64,000 bases of DNA from Petrosia ficiformis (lineage: Eukaryota > Porifera > Demospongiae > Haplosclerida > Petrosiidae). Location: NCBI GenBank assembly GCA_947044365.1, contig OX345636.1, positions 16,665,115-16,729,114 on the forward strand, read 5' to 3'. Positions within the stretch are counted from its first letter, which is position 1; the number at the start of each line of letters is the position of its first letter. The notes under the pieces were generated by a model. That model was not told where the DNA came from. It worked only from the letters and a program-made list of their open reading frames with translations, and made no database searches. The position numbers and the translations under genes are program-made. Shown piece by piece: positions 60,419-64,000 of this stretch.

Positions 60419-60735
60419 AAAACAATGGAAACAAAAAACATTTTCAATAAAAATATAATAAAATGTAGGGATGTCAAAACCCAAAAAGCATGCAAACAAG
60501 GTTGGGAAACTAACATAGGACCCAAAATTAACAAACCACTTCCAAAAACCCTACATAAGTATAGCTCTTTGTATTTTGTTTTATAGCGGTGTAAGTACTT
60601 ATGTAGGGTTATATGGAAGTGGTTTACTTAATTTTGGGTCCTATGTTAGTTTCCCAACCTTGTTTGTATGCTTTTTGGTTTTTGACATCCCTATATCTTC
60701 TTTCATTTTTATTGAAAATGTTTTTTATTATTTAG
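60419..60735. repeat. Inverted repeat of the ACTTATGTAGGGTTA family, copy 2
   Basis: Arms of about 135 bases (60419-60556 and 60597-60735) include ACATAGGACCCAAAATTAA against TTAATTTTGGGTCCTATGT, and CCCTACATAAGTA against TACTTATGTAGGG. The loop is about 40 bases. A partial single arm occurs at 59009-59050, and a related repeat is at 51909. Confidence 0.88.
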
Positions 60736-61649
60736 ATATTAAATTGAATTCCGTTGATAGCATCCACTCAGTCTTCCACAGTTTTACTTCAGTTAATAGC
60801 AGAATGTCCGTCCTTGACTTTTGTTACTTTATACCTTTACTTTTTGTATGCGTTAAACAATCTGAAGTTAAGCTTTTCCTGATTATAAGATTCAGACCCA
60901 TACAAATGAGCAATGATATATATATATATATATATAGTACACTATACAAAATGTCAAAATTATTATAATCTTTTGGTGTATTATGTTTATAAATTATTAT
61001 TGTTTGTTTCACATGTAATATTACTTTGCCACATAGGCGAGGGTCCCGTCTCTACGCCACTTGTTGATTAACTGGTTACATGAGTTTCAATATTAATAAT
61101 ATGCTCATTGATTTCTTTTCTTGCACAGTAATGTTTAAAAGTATTAATTTATTTCTTGTTTAGTATGTAAGGCACATGCCATAATGAAGAACGGTAATAA
61201 ATACAATACAATGTACTTCAAATATATGCAGAGTACAACCACTGTTATTTGTTATTATAAATACAAATTCATGTACATAATGTTACTAATTACTCTGGAA
61301 TGAGCAAGTAACATCTGTTGTTTTCACAGATGGTAGAATGAGAATACCAATAATACACCACAGGTTGTACCTGTAATACTATGCTACATACTTATATAGC
61401 TAATATGTTACCATATGTGTTATGATATGACATGTACTTTATATACTAGTCAGTATATAACAAGATCAAATGAACTGTGACTTGTAAATATTACCTAACA
61501 GGAAAAACAAATCAACATTGATAAAAATAGAATGGCATTGAAACTCCTGTAACCCACTAAAGGTTAAAATAACCTATAACTTTTTACAGTGCTCCTGACG
61601 TTTTTTTTGCATACTCTTTTGGTTATGACATCACTAAATGTACCAGTGT

Positions 61650-63040
61650 TGCTTCTTCATATGTTCAATCACTGAGATAATCACACTGTTTACATTGACT
61701 GAATCTAAACAAAAGTAAGCTTGACTTGGATAATTGCATTAGGTATTACTTCAAGTACCTAAAATATGTAAAATTGCATCTAATTTATTAATTACTTGCT
61801 CATATGGGTAAAATGTATACATGTACATGTTGTGTATCTGTATGTATGCAAAATGGGTATAGCAGAAAGCCACGAAGTAATTTAATTAAGGCAATCTTCT
61901 TATTTTAGCAATCTCCATGCCTGATGTTTTAAACTTTACTGTATTGGTAATCTGTCACATGACCTTTCAACTGCATTTCGTACTTGTCTAACTATTTCCT
62001 TAGCTGATTATAAGTACAGCACTCCCAAGCTCAAATATTATTTACACAATATATCTATAGTATATGTCATATATTTGTCTCCAGACGTCTTCAGAAAGTT
62101 TTTTTAAATGCAACTGAAAATTTTTTGGACAAATTTTAGTTTGATCCATGCATAATTTGAAATCTGATAGTAGCTCATTCAATGTCCCGATGTTGTTAGT
62201 TTCCCAGAAATTGTGATAATATATAATTATGTAGACACACAAAATAATTACAATGAGCCTCTGCTCCACTTATATAGTGAGGGTTAATGAACGCTATAAC
62301 TATATGCTGTGCAGAACTTGCACTTCATTTTTCGAGACTAAATATACCATTATTATTATTATTTGAGGTCAAGGCCTGTTTTATTAAACTGTAAATAATT
62401 TCAGATGTAATCTATCACATGACATTTAATGTAATCATCCTTGCCGGATATAAGTTCTGGAGAAGTATTTCCTTGCCGGCATATACAATAGTAAACTCCT
62501 AAAAACCGTAGAGATCAGATCTTTTGTATAAACTACATAATGTCATATACATACTTCATTGCCTACTCTTTTTAATTGAAGTGGTCTTTGTAGCATGATT
62601 TTCAAACAAATAACAGCTGGTATTTGTTTAAATTAGTTTTAATGTATATGCAGGAATAGATTGGATAAACTATTTTTGTGGCCAATTTTATAATGTGATT
62701 GGTGTCAGGTTTATTACTTTTGAAGTGCTTATTTTGCTTCATTTTTGCCTTTTTAACATGCAAAAAATTCAGGTGAAACCACCCATTACCCTAGTGGTGC
62801 AAATTTAAAAAGGTGAAGTGTGAGATTACATAATTTTAATTATACCTATGTTATAATTTATAGAATTCAAACTACAGTTTATACTGTTCAATATGTTATA
62901 TTGTTTTAGGTAATCTGTCATGTGACCTTTCCAGCCACAATTAAGTTATATATCATAACTGGATATGGAACAATAGGAAGCCGGGATGTGAGTGTTTTTT
63001 TTCTTTAATTTAAGTTGGAACTGTCCATGCATGCATGTAC
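61650..63040. repeat. Segmental duplication, copy B (partner of 28470-29850)
   Basis: Collinear blocks with 28470-29850 include ATACTGTTTACAT.GACTGAATCT-type sequence, TGTAAAATTGCATCTAATTT, TACTGTATTGGTAAT, TGGAGAAGTATTTCCTTGCC, GATAACAGCTGGTA-type sequence and TATATCATAACTGGATATGG. A minus-strand 75-codon open frame (62042-62269, containing NFWETNNIGTLNELLSDFKL) is preserved as fragments elsewhere. The motif TCACATGAC with flanks recurs several times within both copies. Confidence 0.78.
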
Positions 63041-63274
63041 ATATTCATTCCTACTAAAATAGTCATTTAATCTTATGCAGTTTCCATGCCTAACAATGCT
63101 TAAGAAACTTAATGATCAAGAGCAAATGATTACTTATGCCAGTTGAATTATTAACAAATCAGAAATTAAAAGCAATACAAGGCTACCTGATTATTGCTGT
63201 CAAATCTCTGTTACCCTGGAAGACAGGTTGCTTCCTAAATGCATAGAATACTGTGAGAGTGTAACTTGAAGTGT

Positions 63275-63494
63275 TAAGGCTGGTTCACAATATGACGCAA
63301 TTAAAGCCTTGTGTTACGTAAGTGTGTTGAATTTTGAAAATGATGCGCTTCTTTTAATGCCATCAGACACAACATAACGCAAGAATAGGATCTGATTCTA
63401 TCTTTGTATCTGCTGTGTTGGTTTGACCAATCAGTTTTCACAATTTTATCACAACGCAACTGACGCAAAGCAAGGCTTGCGTCATATGCCTTTA
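63275..63494. mobile_element. MITE with inverted termini, family member B
   Basis: TAAGGCTGGTTCACAATATG and TTAAAGCCTTGTGT at the left are inverted, imperfectly, at the right (GCAAGGCTTGCGTCATATGC). The interior order (GCCATCAGAC, ATCTGATT, ACCAATCAGTTTTCACA) matches the member at 9397-9632. Confidence 0.75.
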
Positions 63495-63675
63495 CACTTT
63501 CAAAACAAAGTGGTTAAAGTAGCTATAATTTATTGGTTAGTAGGAATGGTGATTATTTGCATATCACACAGGTTATCAGTTTGAAGTTGGTAAGCACACA
63601 CCTTTGTGTAAGCCCCCACTTCTCTATTTTTGATAGTACAATCACTATCCCATTCAATCTCCCACCTTTATCAGA

Positions 63676-63735
63676 TAGTGGCTTGGTGGCACCACTAGTG
63701 TGGCACCACTAGTGTGGTACCACTATTGTGTTATT
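63676..63735. repeat. 15-bp minisatellite, about three units
   Basis: The unit GTGTGG.ACCACTA is repeated in direct succession with small variations. Confidence 0.85.
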
Positions 63736-63910
63736 GCAGCTGTCTAAAGTTCAAGATACCTATAGTGCTTCTATAACTGATTACAATGAAGGGCACTAAA
63801 GTGCAAAAGCCTCACTTTAATGGTATTAGACAATGACGAATTCATATTCTATATACCCCACAACATAAATTAAAAATTTAATGATTTCATAGTTTGCACA
63901 TGTGCACAAC

Positions 63911-64000
63911 ATGGCTAACGTTCTTGAACTGAGTAAGAGCGATGAAATATTTTTCAAGGACTTCAAGGTTTGCAGAAACAATGTTAGTAGTACTAGCCAT
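63911..64000 (+). CDS. Possible first exon of a gene running off the right edge
   Basis: An ATG at 63911 opens 30 codons that are uninterrupted to the window end, starting MANVLELSKSDEIFFKDFK. Composition is protein-like (alternating acidic, basic and hydrophobic residues) and unlike the flanking repeats. No splice donor lies in it. I do not recognise the family; the length is too short for more. Confidence 0.4.
   Translation, partial: MANVLELSKSDEIFFKDFKVCRNNVSSTSH

Larger units (their letters stand above)
58013..61649. other. Repeat-dominated non-coding stretch
   Basis: No recognisable gene; open frames of 60-130 codons (58242, 59071, 60576 plus; 59506, 60337 minus) coincide with repeats. 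It contains a 33-bp tandem repeat, paired segments GTTTGTTGAACTATCACAAT (58948 and 59814), inverted repeats and (TA)n. Confidence 0.4.

Noticed and set aside
1..64000. CRISPR arrays, bacterial operons, rRNA genes
   Set aside because: None seen; direct repeats present are microsatellites, minisatellites or transposon-derived.

Overview
This is eukaryotic, almost certainly metazoan, genomic DNA. It is AT-rich, has spliced genes with GT..AG introns and poly(A) signals, is full of (TA)n microsatellites and short inverted-repeat elements, and has no bacterial operon features. The gene content (a Hikeshi orthologue, membrane progestin receptor-type PAQR genes, and a very large secreted protein built from EMI-like, EGF, sushi and Ig modules) fits an early-branching animal. 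A demosponge such as Amphimedon is my best guess. That is inference; no species-diagnostic sequence was checked.

Left edge (1-4.5 kb): on the minus strand lie the first exon of an unrecognised gene and a complete two-exon Hikeshi gene whose 10-codon first exon sits 2.8 kb upstream of the rest. A locally duplicated, broken copy of that first exon lies inside the intron. The Hikeshi start abuts a probable divergent promoter shared with the first PAQR gene.

4.3-24.6 kb: a tandem array of four intron-split PAQR (progestin/adipoQ receptor) genes, all on the plus strand. Each has a long 5' intron ending just upstream of a single coding exon of 318-329 codons. Three of the four have a recognisably related upstream leader exon. 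The 5' half of the coding exon is almost identical at DNA level in all four copies, while the region around transmembrane segments 5-6 differs. The array is interrupted by a pogo/Tigger-type transposase relic and by a 1.37-kb foldback element inside the intron of copy 3.

24.6-31 kb: no confident gene. Much of it is a diverged duplicate of sequence at 57.5-63 kb.

31.1-45.9 kb: a 21-exon gene that I could join end to end in one consistent frame into a 2,526-residue secreted protein. The order is signal peptide, EMI-like, EGF, six calcium-binding EGFs, two sushi domains, EGF, a long unrecognised region with a hydrophobic helical hairpin between coiled coils, two Ig domains, cysteine-rich repeats and a fibronectin-III-like tail. 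Nearly all introns are phase 1, the signature of exon shuffling. At 48.2-50.9 kb lies a tandem, internally deleted copy of its 3' part.

51-64 kb: a repeat graveyard. It holds a PHD-finger-bearing transposon relic, a piggyBac-type transposase remnant that looks spliced, a 148-bp tandem repeat, hairpin elements and the second copy of the segmental duplication. The first codons of a possible gene run off the right edge.

The protein-coding part suggests cell-surface biology: a local family of steroid/lipid-type seven-helix receptors next to a large extracellular adhesion or matrix protein. I see no evidence that they work in one pathway.
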